A stretch of DNA of 30,129 bases, from NCBI GenBank assembly GCA_041648665.1, contig JBAZOP010000038.1:1-30129 (forward strand). Reading direction: 5' to 3'. The translations under genes were made by a program, and so were the position numbers. The DNA comes from a bacterium. GTDB lineage: Bacteria; UBA10199; 2-02-FULL-44-16; JAAZCA01. The stretch's first letter is position 1. Each line of letters starts with the position of its first letter. Below are positions 29,993 to 30,129 of this stretch, one piece after another. The notes below the pieces were generated by a model, which saw only the letters and a program-made list of their open reading frames with translations, was not told where the DNA came from and made no database searches.

Positions 29993-30129
29993 CTATCTCT
30001 TGCGCCTTGCAATCATGGGCAAGGCGGCGAGCAACAGCATCAGGATGCCGGAGATGTTGGGCGTTGCGACCGGCGCGATCGTGGAGCATCCGCCTCCGTC
30101 GCCCACCGTAGCAGAGGTCTCGGCGGTCG
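29993..30129 (-). CDS. C-terminal end of another secreted protein with Cys/helix/basic tail (partial)
   Basis: Only the last 45 codons are in the window; the stop TAG is at 29993-29995. The end reads TVGDGGGCSTIAPVA, then a hydrophobic helix and ARRKR, the same Gly-Cys-Ser, helix, basic arrangement as the four neighbouring proteins. The gap to the next gene's ATG is 36 bases, so the two are probably cotranscribed. Whether the missing part has TSP3 repeats cannot be seen. Confidence 0.75.
   Translation of the reverse strand, partial: TAETSATVGDGGGCSTIAPVATPNISGILMLLLAALPMIARRKR

Overview
The window is a GC-rich stretch of a Gram-negative chromosome. TonB-dependent receptor, signal-peptide proteins and a Complex I-like membrane operon point to an outer-membrane bacterium. 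A run of Asp-rich thrombospondin type 3 (TSP3) proteins ending in a Gly-Cys-Ser / hydrophobic helix / Arg-Lys tail resembles the MYXO-CTERM type of surface anchoring, so an uncultured deltaproteobacteria-grade lineage (Myxococcota/Bdellovibrionota/UBA10199-like) is my best guess. This is inference; no rRNA or marker gene is present to fix it.

Layout. 1-594 (minus): 5' part of an unrecognised protein. 749-6364 (plus): compact operon of a TonB-dependent receptor, a PF04392-like periplasmic binding protein, a PAS/HAMP histidine kinase and a single-domain response regulator, probably a nutrient uptake-and-sensing unit. 6359-14959 (minus): eight-gene Complex I-like operon in the order nuoA, nuoB-D fusion, nuoH, nuoJ, nuoK, nuoL, nuoM, nuoN. 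Subunits C, E, F, G and I are missing, and by eye alignment many residues of the quinone and proton pathways are replaced although every frame is open. 15091-17445 (plus, divergent from nuoA): one ORF joining a full-length BrnQ branched-chain amino acid carrier to a full-length butyrate-kinase-like domain. 17462-20800: AT-richer accessory island with a YgiT/DUF4258 toxin-antitoxin-like pair, a DUF5677-like gene between ~55-bp direct repeats, a Y1 (RAYT-type) transposase between 27-bp perfect inverted repeats, and a highly structured non-coding element. 20806-22649 (plus): small membrane protein and a protein that looks like an inactivated Clp-type ATPase. 22639-25897 (minus): B12-dependent methionine synthase split into a catalytic polypeptide and a separate activation-domain polypeptide. 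25953-30129 (minus): five successive genes for secreted proteins with the Cys/helix/basic tail (TSP3 repeats visible in four); one has a single-base frameshift and the last is cut by the window edge.

Most interesting: (1) the stripped and residue-eroded Complex I-like complex, which keeps the N2 Fe-S ligands and an intact NuoN channel but has lost key residues in NuoK, NuoL, NuoM, NuoH and NuoD; (2) the BrnQ-butyrate kinase fusion beside it, whose kinase domain lacks the N-terminal phosphate-binding motif; (3) the repeat-bounded single-gene cassettes of the island. All family assignments and residue comparisons come from reading the translated sequence against remembered family motifs; no search was run.
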